Positions 18,228 to 24,957 of a DNA stretch of 64,000 nt are shown here, piece after piece (position 1 is the first letter of the stretch; each line of letters begins with the position of its first letter). The notes below the pieces were generated by a model, which was not told the origin of the DNA, ran no database searches, and saw only the letters and a list, made by a program, of their open reading frames with translations. This DNA is from SIG480 sp045546975 (GTDB taxonomy: Bacteria > Bacillota > Clostridia > Oscillospirales > JAAYXM01). The DNA lies in contig JAZQDV010000010.1 in NCBI GenBank assembly GCA_045546975.1, positions 310,001-374,000 on the forward strand. Reading direction: 5' to 3'. A program made the position numbers and the translations under genes.

Positions 18228-20300
18228 ATGAAAGCTTATCCGGTAAATAAAATTAGAAACGTTTGTCTGTTGGGTCATGGCGGTGACGGAAAGACTTCAC
18301 TTTTGGAAAGTCTTTTGTTTATGACAAAAAATATAGATAGGCTCGGTAAGGTTTCTGAGGGAAATACCGTATCCGACTTTGATCCGGAAGAAATAAAGAG
18401 AAAATTCAGCGTTTCGGCTACAATAGCACCCGTTGAGTTTTATGATCATAAATTTAACTTTATTGACACTCCTGGATATTTTGACTTTGTTGGTGAAGTT
18501 CACCAGGCTATGCGTGTTGCCGATGCTGCTATCATCGTATGTACGGCAAAAACAGGCGTACAGGTAGGAACAGAGCTTGCATGGAAGAAAGTAAACGAAA
18601 AGAAAATGCCGCGTATGTTCTATATAGGTAAAATCGATGAAGAGAATGCGCGTTATTACACCACCTATGAGCAGCTTCGCGAGAAGTTTGGTGTATCCGT
18701 TTGCCCGATGGTTATTCCTGCAATTGTTGATGAAAAGATTATCGGTATCATTGACCTTATTCCTATGAAGGCTTATGAGCTTAAAGATGGGGCGGCCGTT
18801 GAGATGCCGATTCCTCCGCAGTGTATGGAAAAGGCTTTGATGGTAAGAGCTCAGATTGCGGAAAGCGTTGCTGAAACCTGCGAAGAGTATATGGAAAAGT
18901 ACTTTGCCGGCGAAGAGTTTACTGTTGAAGAGTATATGGATGGTGTGAAGCGCGGCGTTATGGCAGGTACACTCGCACCTGTATTTACAGGCTCTGCATA
19001 CACAGGTATCGGTTCTCTCGCACTTCTCCGCGGCCTTATCGGATACTCTCCGTGTCCAATTGATGCTCCGAAGGATCTTGCGGTTACTGCTGATAACGAG
19101 TTTGTTGAAATTGATATTGCTGATAGCGACGGGCCTCTTGCTATCGTATTCAAAACAGTTTCCGATCAGTATGGAAAATTCTCATTCTTCAAGGTGCTCT
19201 CAGGTAAGGTTACTAGCGATATGACGCTTCTTAACCCGAGAACAGGTGAGACGGAAAAGATAGGACACCTCTACACAGTTATCGGAAAGAAACGAGTTGA
19301 CGTATCGGAAATCTCCACAGGTGATATCGGTGCAGTTGCAAAGCTTTCTTTCACAAGAACAGGTGATACACTCTGTGCTGCAAACAAACCGGTTCAGCTT
19401 CATGGAATCAACTTCCCGACGCCTACATACTCTATTGCAGTAGCACCGAAAGCAAAGGGTGGAGAAGAAAAGATTGCCGCAGGCTTTGCCCGTCTTGCAG
19501 AAGAGGATGTTACATTTAAGACTGTTAATAACTCAGAAACACGTCAGTATGTTGTCACAGGATACGGTGATATCCATATAGATGTTCTTTGCTCACGACT
19601 CAAGAGCCGTTTCAATGCAGAAGTTGACCTTCAGGAGCCGAGAGTTCCGTATCGCGAAAAGATTCGCAAGAATGTCAAGGTACAGGGAAGACATAAGAAG
19701 CAGTCGGGCGGTCACGGACAGTTCGGTGACGTCTGGATTGAATTCCAGCCCGGAGACATTGAGGACCTCGTATTTGAGGAGAAGGTAGTCGGCGGTGCAG
19801 TTCCGAAGAACTTCTTCCCGGCAGTTGAAAAGGGCCTTCGCGATTCTATAAAGAAGGGTGTACTTGCAGGCTTCCCGGTAGTTTACCTCAAGGCAACACT
19901 TGTGGACGGTTCCTACCATGATGTTGACTCTTCTGAAATGGCATTTAAGGTTGCTGCAAATCTCGCATATAAGGCAGGTCTTCCGCAGGCCAATCCTGTA
20001 ATTCTTGAGCCTATCGGAAATCTCAAGGTATTTATTCCTGACGATTATATGGGGGATGTCATAGGCGACCTCAACAAGCGTCGTGGCAGAGTTCTCGGCA
20101 TGAATCCTCAAGGTGACGGCATCTCAATTGTTGAGGCTGAAGTTCCGATGGCTGAGATGAACACATATACAATTGACCTTCGCTCAATGACTCAGGGCAG
20201 AGGTTCGTTCGAGTTTAACTTTGAAAGATACGAAGAAACTCCGATGAACATCCAGCAGAAGATTATCGAAGACCGCAAGGCATACATGGAAGAAGAATAA
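18228..20300 (+). CDS. Elongation factor G-like translational GTPase
   Basis: 690-residue protein with EF-G architecture: N-terminal GTPase domain, beta-barrel domain II, then domains III-V (VPYREKIRKN, GGHGQFGDVW and the C-terminal RGRVLGM segment). It belongs to the divergent EF-G-like group (Thermus EF-G-2 type) rather than the str-operon EF-G. G1 is GHGGDGKTS and switch II is DTPGYFDF, where canonical EF-G has His in DTPGH. G4 reads GKID instead of NKxD. Its role in translocation or ribosome recycling is uncertain. The ATG at 18228 follows AAAAGGAGAG; an upstream TTG is ignored. Monocistronic. Confidence 0.9.
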   Translation: MKAYPVNKIRNVCLLGHGGDGKTSLLESLLFMTKNIDRLGKVSEGNTVSDFDPEEIKRKFSVSATIAPVEFYDHKFNFIDTPGYFDFVGEVHQAMRVADAAIIVCTAKTGVQVGTELAWKKVNEKKMPRMFYIGKIDEENARYYTTYEQLREKFGVSVCPMVIPAIVDEKIIGIIDLIPMKAYELKDGAAVEMPIPPQCMEKALMVRAQIAESVAETCEEYMEKYFAGEEFTVEEYMDGVKRGVMAGTLAPVFTGSAYTGIGSLALLRGLIGYSPCPIDAPKDLAVTADNEFVEIDIADSDGPLAIVFKTVSDQYGKFSFFKVLSGKVTSDMTLLNPRTGETEKIGHLYTVIGKKRVDVSEISTGDIGAVAKLSFTRTGDTLCAANKPVQLHGINFPTPTYSIAVAPKAKGGEEKIAAGFARLAEEDVTFKTVNNSETRQYVVTGYGDIHIDVLCSRLKSRFNAEVDLQEPRVPYREKIRKNVKVQGRHKKQSGGHGQFGDVWIEFQPGDIEDLVFEEKVVGGAVPKNFFPAVEKGLRDSIKKGVLAGFPVVYLKATLVDGSYHDVDSSEMAFKVAANLAYKAGLPQANPVILEPIGNLKVFIPDDYMGDVIGDLNKRRGRVLGMNPQGDGISIVEAEVPMAEMNTYTIDLRSMTQGRGSFEFNFERYEETPMNIQQKIIEDRKAYMEEE

Positions 20301-20307
20301 ACAAAAG

Positions 20308-20340
20308 AAAACAGGCAGAGTTTTGCTCTGCCTGTTTTTT
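20308..20340. terminator. Terminator between convergent genes
   Basis: A perfect 13-bp stem (20308-20320 with 20326-20338, core ACAGGCAGAG), 5-base loop, T6 on the plus strand and A-rich on the other side, so it can serve both flanking genes. Confidence 0.9.
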
Positions 20341-20347
20341 GATTTTA

Positions 20348-20758
20348 TCAGTCGTTACAATTTGTCTTACAGAGAACAAGACATACGGTTGAAACTATAA
20401 GCAAGGTAAAAAATGCAAGGAGCAATCCTGCAAAAATTGCACCGAGAATGCTTGTTGCGGCAAATGTGATACCAAGGAGAATAATAGATACAAGAATTGT
20501 TCCTAAGATTCCGAAAAGCAGGGTCTTTACGGAAGAACAGAAGCAACCGTCACCTCTTGAAGAACATGTGCCCCCTGAAGTTGCAAGGAGTATTGCAAGA
20601 TACACAACTGCAATACCGAGAAGCACCCATAAAAATGCAGGTGTAATTGTTATTGTTGCCATAAAGGTAAGCATACCTGCAATAACGCCGATAATGATTG
20701 CGGCGACTATTGCGATGCTCGTGCACTGTGTTTTGCATCGGCAAGAAAGTTCTGACAT
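20348..20758 (-). CDS. Cysteine-rich four-helix membrane protein, unknown function
   Basis: I do not recognise a named function. The 136-residue product has four predicted membrane segments (about residues 14-35, 40-66, 79-104 and 107-131). All nine cysteines lie in three groups of three: the N-terminal tail (CRCKTQC), the loop between helices 2 and 3 (CSSRGDGCFC) and the C-terminus (CLVLCKTNC). With four helices these groups fall on one side of the membrane, which suggests metal or Fe-S binding or disulfide chemistry (inference). The ATG at 20758 follows GGGAGGTGACAAT. Monocistronic, minus strand. Confidence 0.8.
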   Translation of the reverse strand: MSELSCRCKTQCTSIAIVAAIIIGVIAGMLTFMATITITPAFLWVLLGIAVVYLAILLATSGGTCSSRGDGCFCSSVKTLLFGILGTILVSIILLGITFAATSILGAIFAGLLLAFFTLLIVSTVCLVLCKTNCND

Positions 20759-20801
20759 ATTGTCACCTCCCGTATCAGTATATTCAAAACTGCGTCTTGG
20801 A

Positions 20802-20830
20802 TTGACAAACACTTTGATTTGTGACAAAAT
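20802..20830 (+). promoter_or_regulatory. Probable sigma-A promoter of the phosphotriesterase-like gene
   Basis: Consensus TTGACA at 20802-20807, 17 bases, CAAAAT at 20825-20830 (four of six). It is 26 bp before the ATG. Confidence 0.6.
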
Positions 20831-20855
20831 ATTAGGCAGAGAGAAGGGATTATAA

Positions 20856-21764
20856 ATGATTAGAACCGTTCTTGGGAATATAGCAGATAACGAAATTGAT
20901 TGCGCGCTCTCGCATGAGCATATTTGCTGTTATTCTGAATACCTCAATATGATGTCAGGAGAAATGTATCTCGACAAAAAAGAACTTGTAAAGGTTGCAA
21001 GTGCAAAGTTAAAAGAGCTTCGCGAAAATTACGGTCTTAATCTTTTTTTGGACTGCACAACGGTAAATATAGGTCGTGACATGGCAATGCTTCGCGAGAT
21101 ATCAGAAAAAAGCGGAGTTCATATTGTTTGTTCGACGGGATTTTACTATTCCGAAGAGCCCGTAATAAATAATACACCTGTGGAGGTACTTGCAGAGCAT
21201 TATATCAATGATGCAATTAATATAAATGCAGGAATGATAAAGGCGGCGGTTGAGCGAACGGAAATTTCCCCGTTTCTTGAAAAGCTTTTGGTTGCTTCGG
21301 CGATTGCTCAGAAAAAGCTTAACATTCCGATAGTTCTTCATACCAATGCTAATAATAAAAACGGATTAAAAGCACTTGAAATTCTTTTTGAAAACGGAGT
21401 CGAACCGCATTGTGTTACGGTCGGGCACCTGAGCGATACAGACGAGATTGATTACATACTTGAGATTGCAAAGCTCGGTTGTTATGTCGGGCTTGACAGA
21501 CTGCACCTTCAAAATCAGATTTCTGATGAGTACAACGATAAAAAGGCAGGACATATAAAACGACTCTCGGAAGAAGGCTTTGGTGATAGAATTCTCCTTT
21601 CGCATGATTCGACATGCTTTGCGGGATTTTCGTCAGAGCCTAAAATCGTAGCAAATGAAAGGTTTGACTGTTTGTTTAAGTATATTCTGCCAAGGCTTGA
21701 TAAAGAAACAGCTGATAGACTGATTCGCAAAAACCCTGTAAAAATGTTAAATTGCGAGAAATAA
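20856..21764 (+). CDS. Phosphotriesterase-family metal-dependent hydrolase
   Basis: Amidohydrolase-superfamily TIM barrel of the phosphotriesterase homology type. Metal ligands are visible as His20 and His22 (SHEHI), the His of VLHTNAN, the His of VGHLSD and the Asp of LSHDS. The residue bridging the metals in classic members is a carboxylated Lys; the matching region here reads AAVERTEISPFLEK and seems to carry Glu, as in some homologues (inference). Substrates of this family are typically lactones or phosphoesters, but none can be assigned. It is 302 residues and lies 4 bp upstream of a radical SAM gene, presumably co-transcribed. Confidence 0.85.
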   Translation: MIRTVLGNIADNEIDCALSHEHICCYSEYLNMMSGEMYLDKKELVKVASAKLKELRENYGLNLFLDCTTVNIGRDMAMLREISEKSGVHIVCSTGFYYSEEPVINNTPVEVLAEHYINDAININAGMIKAAVERTEISPFLEKLLVASAIAQKKLNIPIVLHTNANNKNGLKALEILFENGVEPHCVTVGHLSDTDEIDYILEIAKLGCYVGLDRLHLQNQISDEYNDKKAGHIKRLSEEGFGDRILLSHDSTCFAGFSSEPKIVANERFDCLFKYILPRLDKETADRLIRKNPVKMLNCEK

Positions 21765-21768
21765 GAGT

Positions 21769-22656
21769 ATGTTAACTGATTGCAAATTGTGTCCCCGTGA
21801 ATGCGGAGTAAACCGTGAAAAAGGCGAGAGTGGTTTTTGCGGCGCGGGAAACACGGTGAAAATTGCGCGCTCCGCTCTTCATTTCTGGGAAGAACCGTGT
21901 ATTTCGGGTGAAAATGGCTCAGGAACGGTCTTTTTTTCACACTGCAATATGAAATGTGTCTTTTGCCAGAATTACGAAATAAGCACAAAAAACAAGGGCA
22001 AAATAATAACGGTTGCAGATCTTGCGGGTGAGTTTCTGAAACTTCAGAAGCTTTCTGCACACAACATAAATCTCGTTACGCCGACACATTATATTCCGCA
22101 GATAATAGCGGCTCTTGATACAGCAAGAAAAGATGGACTGAAACTTCCTGTTGTCTACAACTGTGGCGGATACGAGAGCGTAGAGAGTATAAAGAGACTT
22201 TCAGGGCATGTTGATATCTATATGCCTGATATGAAGTATTTTTCGGACAAATATGCGATAAAGTATTCATCAGCGCCCGGATATTTCAATGTTGCATCGG
22301 CGGCGCTCTCTGAAATGGTTGAGCAAGTGGGAAAGCCTGTTTTTGACAAAAACGGAATTATGACACGCGGTGTCATAGTGCGCCACATGATGCTTCCCGG
22401 GCTTCTTTCTGAGACAAAGAAGATAATAGACTATCTTTATGATATGTATGGCAATGATATCTATATCAGTCTTATGAGTCAGTACACACCGATGAAAAAT
22501 GTTGAATCGTTCCCTGAGATTAACAGAAAGCTGAAAGCTGAGCATTATGATGCAATGGTAAGCTACTGTATCGAAAAGGGGATTAAAAACGCGTTTGTCC
22601 AGGACGGCGATGCTGCTAGTGAGAGCTTTATTCCTGATTTTATAACAAACGATTAA
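21769..22656 (+). CDS. Radical SAM protein, PflX/PflA-activating-enzyme-like
   Basis: 295-residue radical SAM enzyme. The [4Fe-4S]-SAM motif CNMKCVFC uses Cys59, Cys63 and Cys66. A further N-terminal cysteine group (Cys5, Cys8, Cys12 and Cys24, in CKLCPRECG and GFCGAG) is typical of the PflX-type branch and probably binds metal or a second cluster. The segments NCGGYESVESI and DIYMPDMKYFSD are characteristic. The target is not known; these proteins resemble glycyl-radical-enzyme activases, but no glycyl radical enzyme lies nearby. It starts 4 bp after the hydrolase gene and ends at a terminator. Confidence 0.88.
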   Translation: MLTDCKLCPRECGVNREKGESGFCGAGNTVKIARSALHFWEEPCISGENGSGTVFFSHCNMKCVFCQNYEISTKNKGKIITVADLAGEFLKLQKLSAHNINLVTPTHYIPQIIAALDTARKDGLKLPVVYNCGGYESVESIKRLSGHVDIYMPDMKYFSDKYAIKYSSAPGYFNVASAALSEMVEQVGKPVFDKNGIMTRGVIVRHMMLPGLLSETKKIIDYLYDMYGNDIYISLMSQYTPMKNVESFPEINRKLKAEHYDAMVSYCIEKGIKNAFVQDGDAASESFIPDFITND

Positions 22657-22690
22657 AAAACACTCGACCGTCGGTCGAGTGTTTTACTTT
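22657..22690. terminator. Bidirectional terminator
   Basis: A perfect 13-bp stem (22657-22669 with 22673-22685, core CACTCGACC), 3-base loop, A-rich on the left and T-rich on the right. It ends the radical SAM operon and also the ytfJ transcript from the other strand. Confidence 0.88.
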
Positions 22691-23066
22691 ACTTTTCACT
22701 TGTTTTTTTCTTATTAAAAAGGGAAATGACGGTATCAATTATTTTTGCATCAAGCTTTGTCTTACTTTCTGAGGCAAGGTTTATGAGCTTTGCATCTGTA
22801 CCGTCAATAACTAAGAAAGCAAGCGGGGTCTCGGTTATTCCTGCACCGGTTCCTGCGGGGTTCTGGGTTTTGCCTTTTGTTTTGTTGCTTACATCCGCAC
22901 CGCCACCTGCAAAGCCGACTGAAATTTTTGATATAGGGATGATTGTTTTACCGTCAACTTCAATCTTTTCAGCTGTGGTGCTGACATTTTGCTTAATATC
23001 GAGAAGCTTATTTACAGTTACCGTCAAAACGCTTTCCAGTGTGTTATTTGAAGAAATATCGTTCAT
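22689..23066 (-). CDS. ytfJ: GerW/YtfJ-family sporulation protein
   Basis: 125-residue protein of the YtfJ (GerW) family, which is spore-associated in Bacillus and needed for normal germination. The pattern SVGFAGGGADV, then a Gly-rich GTGAGITETPLAFLVID segment and a C-terminal helix, is characteristic. The start overlaps the DUF2953 stop by one base (TAATG), so the two are translationally coupled. The same ytfI-ytfJ pair exists in Bacillus. Confidence 0.92.
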   Translation of the reverse strand: MNDISSNNTLESVLTVTVNKLLDIKQNVSTTAEKIEVDGKTIIPISKISVGFAGGGADVSNKTKGKTQNPAGTGAGITETPLAFLVIDGTDAKLINLASESKTKLDAKIIDTVISLFNKKKTSEK

Positions 23067-23692
23067 TAAAAAATCTCCCTTTCTTTTGTTTCTTTCAATA
23101 GTATTAAAAGAGCTCTTATGATACTTAAAACTCTTGTTCTGATAACAATGTCAAAAAGAATTTCACTCTTGTTTTTCGTATAATCGCAACGAAGGTCAAT
23201 ATTTCTTCCTCGCGGTTTGATTTTTGCTTTTGAAAAAACAAATGACAGAAACGAGTTTGTTATTGCAGAAATTGCGCCGTATTCGATTGCAGTCTTGGCT
23301 GCATCATCTGATGCAACAACAACGCGAAGATTAAGCTTTGTAACCGTGAAACTACCGAGTAAGAAAAAAACACTTTTCAAAACTGCTGTCAGAAGGTCAA
23401 AAAAACGTTCGACTGTCCTACTGACAGGGTCGGTTTTAATCTCCTCACGGATAGCGTCTAAATCTATTATGCGCCTTATGAAGGGATTTGATTTCTTTTT
23501 CTTTTCCGTTCCTTGTTTTATTTTGTCAGGGGACTTCTTTTTCTTTGCAATATCAATCCCGAGGATACGGCAATATATAAGCGAGGCGGCACTGTTTGTG
23601 TTTTGAAAAATAACATTGATTGGCAAAGAAAGAACCGCAAAAGCAAAGAGGAGTATAGCTGCAACAATAGATATCAAGATATAATAATTCAT
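23066..23692 (-). CDS. DUF2953 membrane-anchored protein (YtfI-like)
   Basis: 208-residue protein with an N-terminal transmembrane segment (residues 4-27), a charged Lys-rich linker (about 50-70) and a hydrophobic C-terminal part containing the DUF2953 pattern (LNLRVVVASDDAAKTAIEYGAISAI). The function is unknown; its constant coupling to ytfJ suggests a sporulation role. AAAGGAGGAG lies 4 bases before the ATG. First gene of a two-gene operon. Confidence 0.85.
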   Translation of the reverse strand: MNYYILISIVAAILLFAFAVLSLPINVIFQNTNSAASLIYCRILGIDIAKKKKSPDKIKQGTEKKKKSNPFIRRIIDLDAIREEIKTDPVSRTVERFFDLLTAVLKSVFFLLGSFTVTKLNLRVVVASDDAAKTAIEYGAISAITNSFLSFVFSKAKIKPRGRNIDLRCDYTKNKSEILFDIVIRTRVLSIIRALLILLKETKEREIF

Positions 23693-23718
23693 TTTCTCCT
23701 CCTTTGGTCTTTTAAATC

Positions 23719-23747
23719 ATTTTAACATTTTTGAACTATAAATGCAA
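23719..23747 (-). promoter_or_regulatory. Possible promoter of the DUF2953-ytfJ operon
   Basis: On the minus strand TTGCAT (23747-23742), 17 bases, TAAAAT (23724-23719), with TGT before the -10. The -35 is weak, so the extended -10 would carry it. Confidence 0.5.
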
Positions 23748-23763
23748 GAATCAAGAGCTTGCG

Positions 23764-23792
23764 TTGACGCTATGAGCAAAAAATGATATACT
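23764..23792 (+). promoter_or_regulatory. Sigma-A promoter of the phosphopantetheinyl transferase gene
   Basis: TTGACG at 23764-23769, 17 bases, TATACT at 23787-23792, with TGA before the -10 (extended). It is divergent from the DUF2953-ytfJ promoter, only about 20 bp away. Confidence 0.72.
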
Positions 23793-23811
23793 TTATCTGA
23801 GGTGAGAAGCG

Positions 23812-24372
23812 GTGCTGGAAATTGGATTAATAAAGTATTTAAGTCCTCTTAATGCTGAAGAGGTCTCTTTTCTTGCGTCATTTTTAACTCCTTACTGTCT
23901 TGACAGAATCAATAAACAGAAGAAAAAAGAAGAGTCAGACCGAAAACTCATTGCCTCAGCACTTACTGCTTCTATGATAAGGAAATATTTCGGAATACCG
24001 ATAAGAGAACAAAAACTTGGTGAAGGAGAGTTTGGCAAGCCGTACTTGGTAGGTTTTCCTGATGCACATTTTAATATAAGCCATTCAGGAAAATATATTA
24101 TATGTGCGGTGTCTGATACCCCTGTTGGAGTTGATGTTGAGGAGATAAGACAGTTTAATCCGAAAGTAGCAAAGAGGTTTTTTTCAAAAAAGGTCCAGAA
24201 AAGTCTTTTAGATAGCGGAAATAAAGACAGAGACTTTACGTGCGAGTGGGTGAAGCTTGAAGCAAACTTAAAACGGCTCGGCGTAGGACTAGCAAAAGGC
24301 TTTGGGTACAAAAACGGAGAAATAAAAATAATTGAACTTGATGATGCTTATATAGCAATTTCCAAAGCTTGA
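23812..24372 (+). CDS. Sfp-type 4'-phosphopantetheinyl transferase
   Basis: Transfers phosphopantetheine from CoA to a serine of carrier proteins. The 186-residue protein shows the family motifs: FNISHSG, VGVDVEEIR (metal-binding Asp and Glu) and WVKLEANLKRLGVGL. In the last motif the Lys usually just before the catalytic Glu (W-x-x-K-E-A) is Leu, with a Lys one place earlier. No carrier protein, NRPS or PKS gene is in the window. The GTG at 23812 follows GAGGTGAG; no better start exists. Confidence 0.87.
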   Translation: MLEIGLIKYLSPLNAEEVSFLASFLTPYCLDRINKQKKKEESDRKLIASALTASMIRKYFGIPIREQKLGEGEFGKPYLVGFPDAHFNISHSGKYIICAVSDTPVGVDVEEIRQFNPKVAKRFFSKKVQKSLLDSGNKDRDFTCEWVKLEANLKRLGVGLAKGFGYKNGEIKIIELDDAYIAISKA

Positions 24373-24397
24373 AATCCATAAAAAAATCTGCTATACT
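24369..24397 (+). promoter_or_regulatory. Sigma-A promoter of the small lipoprotein gene
   Basis: TTGAAA at 24369-24374, 17 bases, TATACT at 24392-24397. The -35 overlaps the stop of the preceding gene. Confidence 0.72.
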
Positions 24398-24430
24398 AAA
24401 AGAAATACTACCGATAAGGGGAAATGTAAA

Positions 24431-24844
24431 ATGAAAAAAACATTAGCGATTCTTTTGGCGATTACAATGGTATTTGCGCTAGTAGCTTGTACGGGAAACG
24501 GGAAGTCTGCAGCGGCGGAAAAAGTTGCTACCTTTGTTGAAGAAAACAAAGATGTACTTCTCTCAACTATGGAAGAAAGTTTTGCAACTTCGTCAGGAAT
24601 GACCTGCACATCCTCAATTAAAGCGGAGGACTGTGGTTTCGTCATTCATATCAACATAAACGACTTTGAAGATGTTTCAGATGAAATCAAGGTTGCTATG
24701 CAGGGAGCATATGACGCTTTAGATGAAACTTTTGAGAAAGCTCTTGATGAGATGCAGACTGAACTTCCGGAACTTGAATACTTTAAGATTCTTGTCTGTG
24801 AAAAAGACGGAGACGAGATTGCAACAATCCACGCAGGGAACTAA
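24431..24844 (+). CDS. Small secreted lipoprotein, unknown function
   Basis: I do not recognise a functional family. The 137-residue product begins with a lipoprotein signal peptide (lipobox LVAC, acylated Cys20), very similar to that of the TRAP binding protein. The mature part is acidic and mostly helical, with two further cysteines (SGMTCTSS and EDCGFV) and one near the C-terminus (KILVCEKDG). It has its own sigma-A promoter and terminator, so it is a single-gene unit. Probably a surface protein of the cell envelope. Confidence 0.85.
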   Translation: MKKTLAILLAITMVFALVACTGNGKSAAAEKVATFVEENKDVLLSTMEESFATSSGMTCTSSIKAEDCGFVIHININDFEDVSDEIKVAMQGAYDALDETFEKALDEMQTELPELEYFKILVCEKDGDEIATIHAGN

Positions 24845-24855
24845 ATAGAAACTTT

Positions 24856-24886
24856 AAGAAACACTCTTTTGAGTGTTTCTTTTTTA
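24856..24886 (+). terminator. Terminator of the small lipoprotein gene
   Basis: An 11-bp perfect stem (24856-24866 with 24871-24881, core AAGAAACACTC), TTTT loop and a following T run. Confidence 0.88.
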
Positions 24887-24896
24887 TACAAAAAAC

Positions 24897-24926
24897 GAGC
24901 CTTGTGTGCAAAAACACACAAGGCTC
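24897..24926 (-). terminator. Terminator of ppdK
   Basis: A perfect 12-bp stem (24897-24908 with 24915-24926, GAGCCTTGTGTG). On the minus strand it is followed by GTTTTTT, so it serves ppdK. Confidence 0.88.
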
Positions 24927-24957
24927 AAATATGTTTGGTTTTGCCTAAATTATTGCT

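Noticed and set aside
20448..20855. Plus-strand open frame over the cysteine-rich membrane protein gene
   Set aside because: It is a shadow: the minus-strand gene has a strong GGGAGGTGA site, membrane helices and patterned cysteines, while this frame has no start signal and odd composition.
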